Of a stretch of 41,080 nucleotides of DNA, positions 1-8,708 are shown in pieces (position 1 is the first letter of the stretch; each line of letters starts with the position of its first letter). Origin of the DNA: Clostridium sp. 26_22. GTDB taxonomy: Bacteria > Bacillota > Clostridia > TANB77 > CAG-508. Position numbers and translations under genes: made by a program. The DNA lies in assembly GCA_001916005.1 (NCBI GenBank), contig MNRP01000042.1, positions 1 through 41,080 on the forward strand, written 5' to 3'. The notes beneath the pieces are model-generated. The model was not told the origin of the DNA and did no database searches. It was given only the letters and a program-made list of their open reading frames with translations.

Positions 1-93
1 ACTCCTATCGCTATCGAAAAAGGATTAAGATTCGCTATTCGTGAAGGTGGTAGAACAGTTGGTTCAGGTGTTGTTGCTGACATCATCGAATAA
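1..93 (+). CDS. tuf: Elongation factor Tu, C-terminal end (partial)
   Basis: The first 30 codons read in frame 1 and end at TAA. They match the strongly conserved C-terminus of EF-Tu: GLRFAIREGGRTVGSGVV followed by ADIIE. EF-Tu delivers aminoacyl-tRNA to the ribosome. The rest of the gene lies before the window. Codons here include GGT, CGT, ATC and GAC, unlike the A-ending codons of the following genes, as expected for a very highly expressed gene. A strong terminator follows 25 bases later, so plsX is probably transcribed separately. Confidence 0.95.
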   Translation, partial: TPIAIEKGLRFAIREGGRTVGSGVVADIIE

Positions 94-120
94 TTATGAG
101 AATAATTATATAATATATAG

Positions 121-147
121 AAAAAAGAGCTTCGGCTCTTTTTTTGT
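121..147 (+). terminator. Intrinsic terminator after tuf
   Basis: AAAAGAGC, a TTCG loop and GCTCTTTT form a stem that runs into a run of T. The UUCG tetraloop and U-tract are a textbook intrinsic terminator for tuf. Confidence 0.9.
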
Positions 148-244
148 TGGAAATTTTCTTAAAAACCTTGCTTTTTCAATAAAACAATAATAAAATAGTA
201 ATATCAAAAATAAAATATACAAAAACGATTTGGAGGAATAAAAC

Positions 245-1291
245 GTGAAAATAATATTAGACGCAATGGGTGGAGACAATGCACCAGATGCCAATATAAA
301 AGGTGCAGTAAATGCAATAAATAAAGTAAAAGCAGAAGTAATATTAGTTGGAAAAGAAGAAGTTATAAGAAATAGAGTAAAAGAAATATATGGAAAAGAA
401 ATAGAAGAAATATCTGATAGATTAAAAATACAAAATGCAACAGAAACAATAGAAATGGAAGATAAGCCAACAGAAGCAATAAAACACAAAAAAGACTCAT
501 CAATGGTAGTTGGATTTAATATGCTAAAACAAGATGAAGGCGATGTATTTATATCTGCCGGAAATTCAGGAGCATTACTTGCAGGAGCTACATTATTAGT
601 TGGAAGAATAAAAGGAATAGATAGACCAGCTTTAGCGGGAATATTACCAGCATATAAAAGCCAATTATTATTAATGGATTGTGGTTCAAATACAAATTGT
701 AAGCCAATAAATTTATTGCAATTTGCCCAAATGTCAACTATATATTTAAGAAATACATTTGGAATTGAAAAACCAGCAATAGGGCTTTTAAACATAGGAA
801 CAGAAGAAACAAAAGGAAATGAACTAGTAAAAGAAAGTTATCAATTATTAAAAGAAAAATCTGAAGAATTAGGAATTAATTTTGTTGGAAATGTAGAAGG
901 AAGAGATGCTTTTTCTGGAAAAATAGATGCAATAATATCTGACGGATTTACTGGAAATGTATTTTTAAAAACAACAGAAGGATTAGGAAAATTTGTTAAA
1001 AAATCATTAAAAGAAAGTATGATGAAAAATATATTATCAAAAATTGCTTCAATTCCATCATTACCAGCAATAAATAGATTTGCTAAAACAATGGATTATA
1101 AAGCATATGGTGGTGCATTATTCTTAGGAGTAAAAAAACCAGTAGTTAAAGCACATGGAAGCAGTGATGAAATCTTGTTTGAATATACAATAATTCAGGC
1201 AGAAAAATTTGTTGAGAATAAAGCAGTAGACAAAATGATAGAACAATTCACAAAAAATAATGAAGATTCAAATAAAAATGTGAACGACTAG
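245..1291 (+). CDS. plsX: Phosphate acyltransferase PlsX
   Basis: PlsX converts acyl-ACP and phosphate to acyl-phosphate, the acyl donor used by PlsY in phospholipid synthesis; it works at the inner face of the membrane. The 348-residue protein opens with the family signature MKIILDAMGGDNAPDANIKG and carries the conserved GNSGALLAGA and GANP-like glycine stretches further on (SDGFTGNVFLKTTEG). Length fits the family (about 330-350). The start is GTG, 8 bases after GGAGGA. acpP follows about 120 bases downstream with its own promoter; plsX next to acpP is a common Firmicute order, but fapR, fabD and fabG, often found with them, are absent here. No sign of truncation. Confidence 0.95.
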   Translation: MKIILDAMGGDNAPDANIKGAVNAINKVKAEVILVGKEEVIRNRVKEIYGKEIEEISDRLKIQNATETIEMEDKPTEAIKHKKDSSMVVGFNMLKQDEGDVFISAGNSGALLAGATLLVGRIKGIDRPALAGILPAYKSQLLLMDCGSNTNCKPINLLQFAQMSTIYLRNTFGIEKPAIGLLNIGTEETKGNELVKESYQLLKEKSEELGINFVGNVEGRDAFSGKIDAIISDGFTGNVFLKTTEGLGKFVKKSLKESMMKNILSKIASIPSLPAINRFAKTMDYKAYGGALFLGVKKPVVKAHGSSDEILFEYTIIQAEKFVENKAVDKMIEQFTKNNEDSNKNVND

Positions 1292-1320
1292 TACAAATTT
1301 TAAATAATTGTCAAATATAC

Positions 1321-1349
1321 TTGACAAAAGTAATAACATATAATATAAA
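1321..1349 (+). promoter_or_regulatory. Sigma-A type promoter for acpP
   Basis: TTGACA at 1321-1326 and TATAAA at 1344-1349 are separated by exactly 17 bases. The start of transcription would be near 1356, about 55 bases before acpP. This lets acyl carrier protein be made independently of plsX. Confidence 0.7.
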
Positions 1350-1410
1350 AGTATTATAAAAATAAGATAATATTTTAATATAGAAACTTGAGAGGAGGTG
1401 AACTCGAGTT

Positions 1411-1650
1411 ATGAGTTCAGAAGAAATATTAGAAAAAGTAAAAGGTATAATAGTTGAACAATTAGGTGTAGCAGATACAGCAGTAACAATGGAAGCATCT
1501 TTTATTGATGATTTAGGAGCTGACTCTTTAGATATAGTTGAATTAGTAATGGCTATAGAAGAAGAATTTGATATAGAAATTCCTGATAGCGATGCAGAAA
1601 AAGTTGTAACAGTAGGAGATGTAGTTGACTACATAAAAGAAAATGTTTAA
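1411..1650 (+). CDS. acpP: Acyl carrier protein
   Basis: A 79-residue acidic protein with the phosphopantetheine attachment motif GADSLDIVELVMAIEEEF; the modified serine is Ser39 in DSL. ACP carries growing acyl chains as thioesters during fatty acid synthesis and supplies acyl groups to PlsX. Length and the four-helix pattern are normal. A very strong Shine-Dalgarno (AGAGGAGGTG) lies 10 bases before the ATG. It has its own promoter and is followed directly by a terminator, so it is probably a one-gene transcript, in keeping with the high amounts of ACP cells need. Confidence 0.96.
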   Translation: MSSEEILEKVKGIIVEQLGVADTAVTMEASFIDDLGADSLDIVELVMAIEEEFDIEIPDSDAEKVVTVGDVVDYIKENV

Positions 1651-1664
1651 TATATAAATATCTA

Positions 1665-1704
1665 AAAAGAATTAAACTATAAAAATTGTTTAATTCTTTT
1701 TTTG
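1665..1704 (+). terminator. Terminator after acpP
   Basis: A 13-bp perfect stem, AAAAGAATTAAAC paired with GTTTAATTCTTTT, with a 10-base loop and a T-run. Confidence 0.9.
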
Positions 1705-1747
1705 TTTTGATAACAAAGTTAAAATCTTCAAAAATGATAATTAACTT

Positions 1748-1778
1748 AGAAAAAATCAAAAAATTCTGATTTTTCTTG
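1748..1778 (-). terminator. Probable terminator for the carboxypeptidase gene
   Basis: Near-perfect inverted repeat of AGAAAAATCA type (one extra A on one arm) just downstream of the minus-strand gene, with T-rich flank on the minus strand. It lies in the 154-base gap between two convergent genes. Confidence 0.5.
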
Positions 1779-1804
1779 ACTAATAAATTAATGATGTGGT
1801 ATTT

Positions 1805-3055
1805 TTATAATAAATTCTTTTGAAAAATACTTGAAATATTTTTTAACAAATATATAAAATAATAAGAACTATTTTTTTTATCAATATTATTCATTATAGA
1901 AATATTACATTTAGCAATTTCTTTACCAGAATTACTTATCACAATATTTCCTATAGAAGAATTACCTTTAACAGGAGCTTTAAAATATTTTTGACATTCA
2001 ACTTTCATTTCAAAAGAATTAATTAAATCTTTTCGAATAGGAACTTTTGAAATATACAAATTCTCTATATTAAGTAATACATCTTGAGAAAGACCTTTAT
2101 TAATTATAAATGTATTTAAATTATCTTTTTTCCAGTCTTCAAAATTTTTATTAACAAAACTTTCTAAATCATAAACAACAAAATTATTAAAAACGTAGTT
2201 TATTAATTTAATACTATCAATTGTTCTAAATTTTTTTGTATCAGCACCTAAAACTACACAGATTATATCTATATTATTTCTCTTACAGGCAGTTACTAGA
2301 CAACGATTAGCACCATTTGTAAAACCTGTTTTTATACCATAAACTCCTTCCATATTTCCAAGAAGTTCATTTGTGTTAGATAAAGCTTTGGGAGAACCGT
2401 TTATTGTTATTGTATAGTTTTTAGTTCCTACAATCTTAGCAAATGTAGGATTATTTAAAGCATAATTAGAAAGTATTGCTAGTTCATATGCAGTAGTGTA
2501 ATGCTCATTTGAATCTAAGCCATGAGGTGTTTCAAAATGAGTATTAGTAAGTCCTAATTCTAAAGCTTTGGCATTCATTAATTCCGCAAAACCATTAATA
2601 TCTCCTCCTGCATATTCAGCAAGTGCAACAGCAGCATCGTTTCCGGAACGTAGCATTAATCCGTACAATAAATCAAGAACTGTTATTTTATCACCTGTTT
2701 TTAATCCTAATCTAGAACCACCAGTTCCAGCAGCTTTTTTAGAAATTTCTATAGTATCACTTAGATTACATTTTTCTATAATAATTGTTGCAGTCATGAT
2801 TTTAGTAGTTGAAGCCATTTTCTTTTTAGTATTTTCATTTTTTCCAAATAAGACACTGTTAGTTTTTCTATCAATAACTACACAAGCACGTGAATTAACA
2901 TCTGGTTCTTTTATGGTTTCTGTAGATGTATCAGTAAATGAATTGAGTTCAGTACTAACATCTATAGTTTCATTATCTATATCATCAGCAAATGAAACAT
3001 AAACAAACATGCTAATAAAAATAAAAAACATAAAAATAGGAATAATTCTCTTCAT
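1805..3055 (-). CDS. D-alanyl-D-alanine carboxypeptidase (peptidase S11, DacA/DacF type)
   Basis: A secreted penicillin-binding protein that trims the terminal D-Ala from peptidoglycan pentapeptides. All three active-site motifs are visible: STTK (Ser82, Lys85), SGN (137-139) and KTG (242-244). Residues 1-23 form a signal peptide ending near SFA-DD. After the catalytic domain comes the usual beta-rich C-terminal region of DacA/DacF enzymes (about 285-385) and a hydrophobic/amphipathic tail (KNISSIFQKNLL) that may hold it to the membrane. 416 residues is normal. The start ATG follows AGAGGTG. The motifs do not tell the vegetative (DacA) from the sporulation (DacF) form. It stands alone between acpP (convergent) and the adhesin gene (divergent). 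Confidence 0.9.
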   Translation of the reverse strand: MKRIIPIFMFFIFISMFVYVSFADDIDNETIDVSTELNSFTDTSTETIKEPDVNSRACVVIDRKTNSVLFGKNENTKKKMASTTKIMTATIIIEKCNLSDTIEISKKAAGTGGSRLGLKTGDKITVLDLLYGLMLRSGNDAAVALAEYAGGDINGFAELMNAKALELGLTNTHFETPHGLDSNEHYTTAYELAILSNYALNNPTFAKIVGTKNYTITINGSPKALSNTNELLGNMEGVYGIKTGFTNGANRCLVTACKRNNIDIICVVLGADTKKFRTIDSIKLINYVFNNFVVYDLESFVNKNFEDWKKDNLNTFIINKGLSQDVLLNIENLYISKVPIRKDLINSFEMKVECQKYFKAPVKGNSSIGNIVISNSGKEIAKCNISIMNNIDKKNSSYYFIYLLKNISSIFQKNLL

Positions 3056-3171
3056 AATGCACCTCTTATTTTAATAATATAGAAAAAACAAAAAAATATG
3101 AGTGGTTATTATTAAAAAGACATAAAAGCTTACGGAAATCAATAAAAACTTTAAATTATTTACATAAAATA

Positions 3172-3206
3172 TTGATTTTGAAATAAAAATGTAATATAAT
3201 TATAAT
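3172..3206 (+). promoter_or_regulatory. Two overlapping, phased promoters for the giant adhesin
   Basis: Promoter A: TTGATT at 3172-3177, 17 bases, TATAAT at 3195-3200. Promoter B: TTGAAA at 3178-3183, 17 bases, TATAAT at 3201-3206. Both have perfect -10 boxes and ideal spacing and are shifted by exactly 6 bases. Predicted starts are near 3207 and 3213. Only promoter A would include the whole 5' strand of the closing stem of the leader described next. Confidence 0.7.
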
Positions 3207-3319
3207 GTAACTGTAAAAAAAGCAAGCTCTTTGAAGAAATGAGCTTCCGTAGCTAATTAGAAGGTACATAAAAATATATAATAAATAAGGAAAAGAAAGC
3301 TATTGACTTAGGCAGTTGC
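3207..3319 (+). ncRNA. Candidate structured leader RNA upstream of the giant adhesin
   Basis: The 170-base leader contains nested pairings: a closing stem GTAACTG (3207-3213) with CAGTTGC (3313-3319), one G-U pair; a perfect hairpin AAGCTC (3224-3229) with GAGCTT (3241-3246); and GTAGCT (3249-3254) with AGCTAT (3298-3303), one G-U pair. The start predicted from promoter A falls on the first base of the closing stem. It does not match the c-di-GMP-I, c-di-GMP-II, c-di-AMP or other riboswitch cores I can recall. No terminator follows, so any control would act on translation or stability. Pairing is by eye only. Confidence 0.4.
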
Positions 3320-3376
3320 ATGCAATAAAATATATTTATGTTATAAAAATAATTTTATAAAAGGAGAAGATTTTTA

Positions 3377-6300
3377 ATGAAAAGTAAAAAAATCAGAGTG
3401 CTATTAATAAGCTTAATTTCAATGATGATGGTAGCTACATTTGCAACTAAAAGCAAAGCAGTAACACCATTAGCAACACCAGTGTATTTTGGTGTAGAAG
3501 AATTTAGAACAGGAACAACTCCAGAAAATATGGGGTATGCAATCAATAATCCATTAGGAAATGGTTCAACAACAGAATCAATTGTTGGAGCTAAAATTTG
3601 GAATATAAAGAAATATTCAAGTAATGTAGTAGATGAGAACGGTATTGATGGAAATTTTTATTGTGTAAGAGCAGGAATAGGGTTTCAAAATACTGCTGAA
3701 ATAGCTACATATAATATTACATATGATTTAAAAACTGAACAAGCAGCATTAGCTTCTTCAGGAAATACAGTATTACAAAGCATAGCAAATAATGGATATT
3801 ATAATAATTTATTAGCATTAACTGATATTATATATTTAAAAGGTGTTTCAACTGCAGAAGAAAAATCAGCGTTATTAACACAAGCTGGAATTGATGCAGA
3901 GGATTACACGGTAGCACTAACAGAAGATGATATAGAAGCTGTGCAACAAGCTGCAATATGGTATTATACAAACCATGATGATGCAACTTTTGAAAGAGTA
4001 TATGATAATTATGGAGAAAGCAAAACATCTTGGTTATTTTATAGAACATTAGAAATGTCTCAAAATAATAAACAATATACAAGTTTAAGTGATTATAATT
4101 TAACATTTAGTGAACAGGGTGAGCAAATTGGAGAAGGTTTACAAAGACAAGAACAAGCAGTGAAATTATATAATTACTTAATAACAACATCAAATACAAA
4201 TGCAACAGCATATGCAAATAATACAGCAACACCTAAAACAAAAGTAACATTATATGCTAATGCAGATCCAAACAAACAAGAAAATACACAACCAATTATA
4301 TCATTAGAAAAAATACCAGAAACAAAAGATTTTGACTTAGCATTAAGAAAATATATAACAAAAGTAGATGGTGTAGAACTTACAGGAAATAATTCAAGAG
4401 TTCCAAACATAGATGAAAGTACAATAGAAACAACAAACACAGCAACATATAAACACAAAAAAGATCCTGTAACAGTAAAAACAGGAAGTATAGTAACATA
4501 TAAGTTAACAGTTTATAATGAAGGAGAAAAATCTGGTAGAGCTACAAAAATTATAGACCAATTACCAACAGGTTTAAAATATAGCAAAATAAATACAGAA
4601 GGATTTACAGCAAGTTATAACGAAACATCAAATCAAGTAACAATTACAAGAAATGCTAATAACACAACAAATTTAGAAGCATATACAGAAGGAAATCTAA
4701 AATCAGAAACAATAGAAATAGAATGTGAAGTAACAGCAAAACCAGATTCTAGCAACAAAAAAATATTAACAAATGTTGCTTGGATTGCAGAAGAATTTGA
4801 TGCAGTAGATAATGTAACAATAACAAATCAAAAAGGTAAAGACTTAGATTCTGAACCATCAACAGCACCAAGTGTAAACAAAGACAATATGTCAAATTAT
4901 ACAGGAAATAATAATAAAGAAGATTTAACAGATTCTACATATTATTATAAAGGACAACAAGATGATGATGACTTTGAAAAATTAGTATTAAACCCAGCAG
5001 CATTCGATTTAAAATTAATAAAGAGAATTGTTGAAGTAAATGGAACAAAAGTACCAGAAAGAATTGAAAGTGTTGATATAACAAACTTAGCAAATAAAAC
5101 AGCAACAACAGCAACATATAAATTAAACAAAGAACCAGTATCAGTAAAAAAAGGAGATATTGTAAAATATACATTTAGAGTATATAACGAAGGAGATATA
5201 GATGGATATGCTTCAGAAATAACAGAAGATATTCCAGATGGACTAGAATTTATATGGTCAGAAAAAACAGATGAAGAATTAAAAGCTGACACAACATTAA
5301 CAGATTCAGAAAAAACAGCAATTGAATATAACCAAGGAATTTGGGATTTTGGAACAGTAAATAAAGATACAAATAAAGTAGAAACAATAAAAACAGATTA
5401 TTTAGCAAAAGGAAAAGGAGCAGAAGTTGCAACAGAAGGAGCTAACTTAATAAAAGCCTTTGATGCAACAAAAGATTATACAAATACAATTAATGATAAA
5501 AATCCAGACTATAAAGAAGTATCTGTATACTTAAAAGTAACATCAGATGATACAACAGGAACAATAATAAGAAATGAAGCAGCAATTACAAAAGATTCAG
5601 ATAGTGATGGAAATGAAGTAACAGATAGAGACTCAGATACAGATAAATGGGTTAAATATGAAGATGATGAAGATTATGATAATGTAAAATTACAATCATT
5701 TGATTTAGCATTAAGAAAATTCATAATAGCTGTAAGTAGTGATACAAAAATAGAAGATTCAGATTACTTAAAAAATCAAGATGGAACATATACAAGAGCA
5801 CCAATAGTTGATACATCAAAATTAAATACAACAGATGCAAATGGAAAACTAATAACAACAGCAACATATAACCATACAAAAGAACCAGTTGAAGTAAATA
5901 AAGGTGACATTGTAGTATATATGTTAAGAGTATACAATGAAGGAGATATAAATGGTTATGCAAGTCAAATAAAAGACCATTTACCATCATACTTAGAATA
6001 TGTTGAAGGTGATTTCAACAAACAATATGGATGGAAAGTTTCAGAAGATGGAAGAACAGTAACCACAGAATACTTGGATAGTCATATGATTGGAAAAACA
6101 ACAACAAAAGAAGATGGAACAATAGTATTATCATACAAAGAAGTTCCAATTATGTGTAGAGTAAAAGACACAGCAAAAACTTCTGAAAACATTACAAATA
6201 TTGCTGATATAACAATATACAAAGACGAAAACAAAAATTCAATAACAGATAGAGATTCATCAGAAAATAATGTAAAATTACCAAGTGATGAAGAACTACC

Positions 6301-7642
6301 AAAATACAAAGATGATGAAAAAGGTTCATATGTACCAGGTCAAGAAGATGATGATGACTTTGAAAAAGTAATAATCAAACCATTTGACTTAGCATTAAGA
6401 AAATTCATTACAGGAGTAAATGACAAACAAGTAACAAATAGAATACCAGAAGTAAGTTATGACAAAGAAAATAATAAAATAACATATAATCATACAAAAG
6501 AACCAGTAGAAGTTGTAACAAATGATACTGTAGTATATACAATAAGAGTGTATAACGAAGGTGAAGTAGATGGTTATGCATCTAAAATTTCTGATGATTT
6601 ACCAGCTGGACTAGAATATTTACCAGAAAATGAATTAAACAAAGAATATAGATGGATTATGTATGACAAAGATGGAAAAGAAACAACAAACGTTTCAGAA
6701 GCAGTAAAAATAACAACAGATTACTTATCAAAAGAACAAGGCGAAGCTAGAATGAAAGAAAACACAGAAATAAAAGAAAATCCAGCATTGTTAACAGCTT
6801 TTGATAGTAGCAAAGAAATATCAGAAACAAATCCAGATTATGCAGATGTTCAAGTAGCATTTAAGGTTGTAGAACCAAATACATCAGATAAAATAATAAT
6901 AAACTCTGCACAAATCTCTGATGATACAGACAAAAACGGAAAACCAGTAGATGATATCGACTCAGTTCCAGATAAATGGAATGATGGAGAAGATGACCAA
7001 GATAAAGAATATATTAAATTAACATATTTTGACTTAGCATTAAGAAAATGGGTTACACAAGCAATTGTAGTTGAAAATGGAAAAGAAACTGTTACACAAA
7101 CAGGACATACACCAGAACAAGACCCAGAACCAGTTGTTAAAGTTGAATTAAATAGAAAGAAATTAAGTTCATTAACAGTTAAATTTAAATATTCAATAAG
7201 AATAACAAACCAAGGTGATATTGCAGGATATGCAAAAGAAATCACAGACTATGTACCAGAAGGATTAAAATTTGTAGCAGAAGACAACAAAGGATGGACA
7301 GATGAAGGAAATAATGTAATATCAACAAAATTATTAGAAAACAAATTATTACAACCAGGAGAAAGTGCTGATGTAGAAGTTACACTTACTTGGATTAATG
7401 GAAAAGACAATTTAGGATTAAAAACAAATATTGCTGAAATATCTGAAGATTACAATGATAAAGGAGCACATGATATAGACTCAACTCCAGACAATAAAGT
7501 ACCAGGAGAAGACGACCAAGATGATGCACCAGTATTAATATCAATCTCAACAGGTGAAGCAAAAATATACTATGCTTTAGGATTTGCAGTATTAATCACA
7601 ATAGCTGGTGGAATAATTCTAATAAAGAAATTTGTATTATAA
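3377..7642 (+). CDS. Giant thioester-type surface adhesin with five FDLALRK repeats
   Basis: 1421-residue cell-surface protein. Residues 1-28 are a signal peptide (KKIRVLL... ending KSKA). Residues about 35-280 look like a thioester (TQXA) domain: Cys96 in GNFYCVRAG and Gln191 in VQQAAIWYY would form the internal thioester used for covalent binding to a host surface. Five repeats of about 215-230 residues follow, opening with FDLALRK or FDLKLIK at residues 319, 543, 775, 1003 and 1218, each with a PV-V--GDIVxYxxxVYNEGExxGYA--I-D-LP-GL core as in DUF11-like or isopeptide-forming stalk domains, joined by acidic DDDDFEK linkers. The C-terminus has ISTGE, a hydrophobic helix and a KKFVL tail: a sorting-signal layout without classical LPXTG. 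Strong AAGGAG before the ATG. Likely controlled by the leader RNA upstream. Confidence 0.85.
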   Translation: MKSKKIRVLLISLISMMMVATFATKSKAVTPLATPVYFGVEEFRTGTTPENMGYAINNPLGNGSTTESIVGAKIWNIKKYSSNVVDENGIDGNFYCVRAGIGFQNTAEIATYNITYDLKTEQAALASSGNTVLQSIANNGYYNNLLALTDIIYLKGVSTAEEKSALLTQAGIDAEDYTVALTEDDIEAVQQAAIWYYTNHDDATFERVYDNYGESKTSWLFYRTLEMSQNNKQYTSLSDYNLTFSEQGEQIGEGLQRQEQAVKLYNYLITTSNTNATAYANNTATPKTKVTLYANADPNKQENTQPIISLEKIPETKDFDLALRKYITKVDGVELTGNNSRVPNIDESTIETTNTATYKHKKDPVTVKTGSIVTYKLTVYNEGEKSGRATKIIDQLPTGLKYSKINTEGFTASYNETSNQVTITRNANNTTNLEAYTEGNLKSETIEIECEVTAKPDSSNKKILTNVAWIAEEFDAVDNVTITNQKGKDLDSEPSTAPSVNKDNMSNYTGNNNKEDLTDSTYYYKGQQDDDDFEKLVLNPAAFDLKLIKRIVEVNGTKVPERIESVDITNLANKTATTATYKLNKEPVSVKKGDIVKYTFRVYNEGDIDGYASEITEDIPDGLEFIWSEKTDEELKADTTLTDSEKTAIEYNQGIWDFGTVNKDTNKVETIKTDYLAKGKGAEVATEGANLIKAFDATKDYTNTINDKNPDYKEVSVYLKVTSDDTTGTIIRNEAAITKDSDSDGNEVTDRDSDTDKWVKYEDDEDYDNVKLQSFDLALRKFIIAVSSDTKIEDSDYLKNQDGTYTRAPIVDTSKLNTTDANGKLITTATYNHTKEPVEVNKGDIVVYMLRVYNEGDINGYASQIKDHLPSYLEYVEGDFNKQYGWKVSEDGRTVTTEYLDSHMIGKTTTKEDGTIVLSYKEVPIMCRVKDTAKTSENITNIADITIYKDENKNSITDRDSSENNVKLPSDEELPKYKDDEKGSYVPGQEDDDDFEKVIIKPFDLALRKFITGVNDKQVTNRIPEVSYDKENNKITYNHTKEPVEVVTNDTVVYTIRVYNEGEVDGYASKISDDLPAGLEYLPENELNKEYRWIMYDKDGKETTNVSEAVKITTDYLSKEQGEARMKENTEIKENPALLTAFDSSKEISETNPDYADVQVAFKVVEPNTSDKIIINSAQISDDTDKNGKPVDDIDSVPDKWNDGEDDQDKEYIKLTYFDLALRKWVTQAIVVENGKETVTQTGHTPEQDPEPVVKVELNRKKLSSLTVKFKYSIRITNQGDIAGYAKEITDYVPEGLKFVAEDNKGWTDEGNNVISTKLLENKLLQPGESADVEVTLTWINGKDNLGLKTNIAEISEDYNDKGAHDIDSTPDNKVPGEDDQDDAPVLISISTGEAKIYYALGFAVLITIAGGIILIKKFVL
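4331..7560 (+). repeat. Five tandem coding repeats in the adhesin stalk
   Basis: Repeat units begin at 4331, 5003, 5699, 6383 and 7028. Unit 2 is the most different at its opening (FDLKLIKRIVEV) and unit 5 lacks the YNHTKEPV block. Units 3 and 4 are closest. Such unit arrays vary in number between strains by recombination. Confidence 0.8.
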
Positions 7643-7649
7643 AATATAA

Positions 7650-7682
7650 AATAAGATAGGGATTGACCTATCTTATTTTTTT
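7650..7682 (+). terminator. Terminator after the adhesin
   Basis: 11-bp stem AATAAGATAGG with CCTATCTTATT, 6-base loop, then a run of T. Confidence 0.9.
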
Positions 7683-7753
7683 TGGTTCAAACCGTTTACA
7701 ATTAAAATTAGGTGTGTTATAATTTTTTTGAGTGAAATATAGAGGTGAAAAAT

Positions 7754-8692
7754 ATGAATCAAATACTTTCTACAAATATGCCAAATGACAATGGTAGAAA
7801 TTATAAAAAAACAAAAAATAAAAAGCCAGTAGAAACAAGCAAAATATTAAAAATATTTGCTATATTTTTAATAATATTTGGAGTATTTATTATAGGAACA
7901 GGAGCTTATGTAATTTATACAAACCAATCAGGAGAAGTAAAAGAAACTGCAAAACCAACAATATCATTAGAAAACAAGACAGATACAATACTATTATTAA
8001 AAGTACTAGGACAACAAAAAAATATACAAAAAGTAGAATATGGATGGAATGATGAAGCAAAACAAACAATACAAGGAAATAATGGAAAATATATAGAAAA
8101 AGAAATCAATATTCCATCAGGAAAAAATACATTAAATATAATAGTTACAGATGAAGATGGTGAAGAAGTAACATACAAAAAAGATTATGAAACACAAAGT
8201 AATATAAACTTTGAAGTAGCTGGAAATAAAATAAAAATAACTTGTGAAAGCAACCAAACAATATCTTATATGACTTACAGATGGGATGACGATGATGAAA
8301 CAACAATACAAATTAATGATACAAAAATAGAACAAGAGATTGATGCTAAAAAAGGAACACATACATTAAAAGTTGTAGTTGTAGATATTGATAACAAAAC
8401 AGATACAAAAGAGCAAACAATAAAAGGTGTATCAAAACCAAAAGTAGTAATAGATACAGATGATGCAAAAGAACATTATACATTATCAGCGTCAGATGAA
8501 GTAGGTCTTACAAAAATAGAAATAAGATTAAATCAAGATGATAGTCAAAAATTTGTAATTAATATAGATAATAAAACAGAATTTGATTGCACATTACCAA
8601 TGGAATTACAAACAGGTGATAATATAATAGAAGTAACGGTTTATAATACAGATGGAATAACTGAATATAGAGCAGCAAAAGTTACAAAATAA
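7754..8692 (+). CDS. Membrane-anchored Ig-like protein of unknown function
   Basis: 312 residues from the ATG at 7754, which sits 6 bases after GAGGTG; a GTG three codons earlier lies inside that ribosome site and is unlikely. About 35 lysine-rich cytoplasmic residues are followed by one membrane helix (ILKIFAIFLIIFGVFIIGTGAYVIY), and then three related beta-strand modules of about 85 residues, each with a T-xxV-Y-W-D/N pattern (KVEYGWNDEAKQT, SYMTYRWDDDDETT, TKIEIRLNQDDSQK). These look like bacterial Ig-like folds placed outside the cell. It is the first gene of a tight operon with a CmpB-like membrane protein and a GGDEF protein. I cannot assign a function; an extracellular sensing or surface-binding part of that system is possible. 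Confidence 0.6.
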   Translation: MNQILSTNMPNDNGRNYKKTKNKKPVETSKILKIFAIFLIIFGVFIIGTGAYVIYTNQSGEVKETAKPTISLENKTDTILLLKVLGQQKNIQKVEYGWNDEAKQTIQGNNGKYIEKEINIPSGKNTLNIIVTDEDGEEVTYKKDYETQSNINFEVAGNKIKITCESNQTISYMTYRWDDDDETTIQINDTKIEQEIDAKKGTHTLKVVVVDIDNKTDTKEQTIKGVSKPKVVIDTDDAKEHYTLSASDEVGLTKIEIRLNQDDSQKFVINIDNKTEFDCTLPMELQTGDNIIEVTVYNTDGITEYRAAKVTK

Positions 8693-8708
8693 GCTAAAGG
8701 GGAAAAAA

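Noticed and set aside
3207..3319. Naming the adhesin leader a c-di-GMP riboswitch
   Set aside because: The adhesin context fits, but I cannot find the conserved core of c-di-GMP-I or c-di-GMP-II in the sequence, so it stays an unnamed candidate.
4935..5292. Minus-strand open frames inside the giant adhesin and other A-rich genes
   Set aside because: Leucine- or serine-rich mirror translations of A-rich coding sequence, without starts, ribosome sites or conservation.
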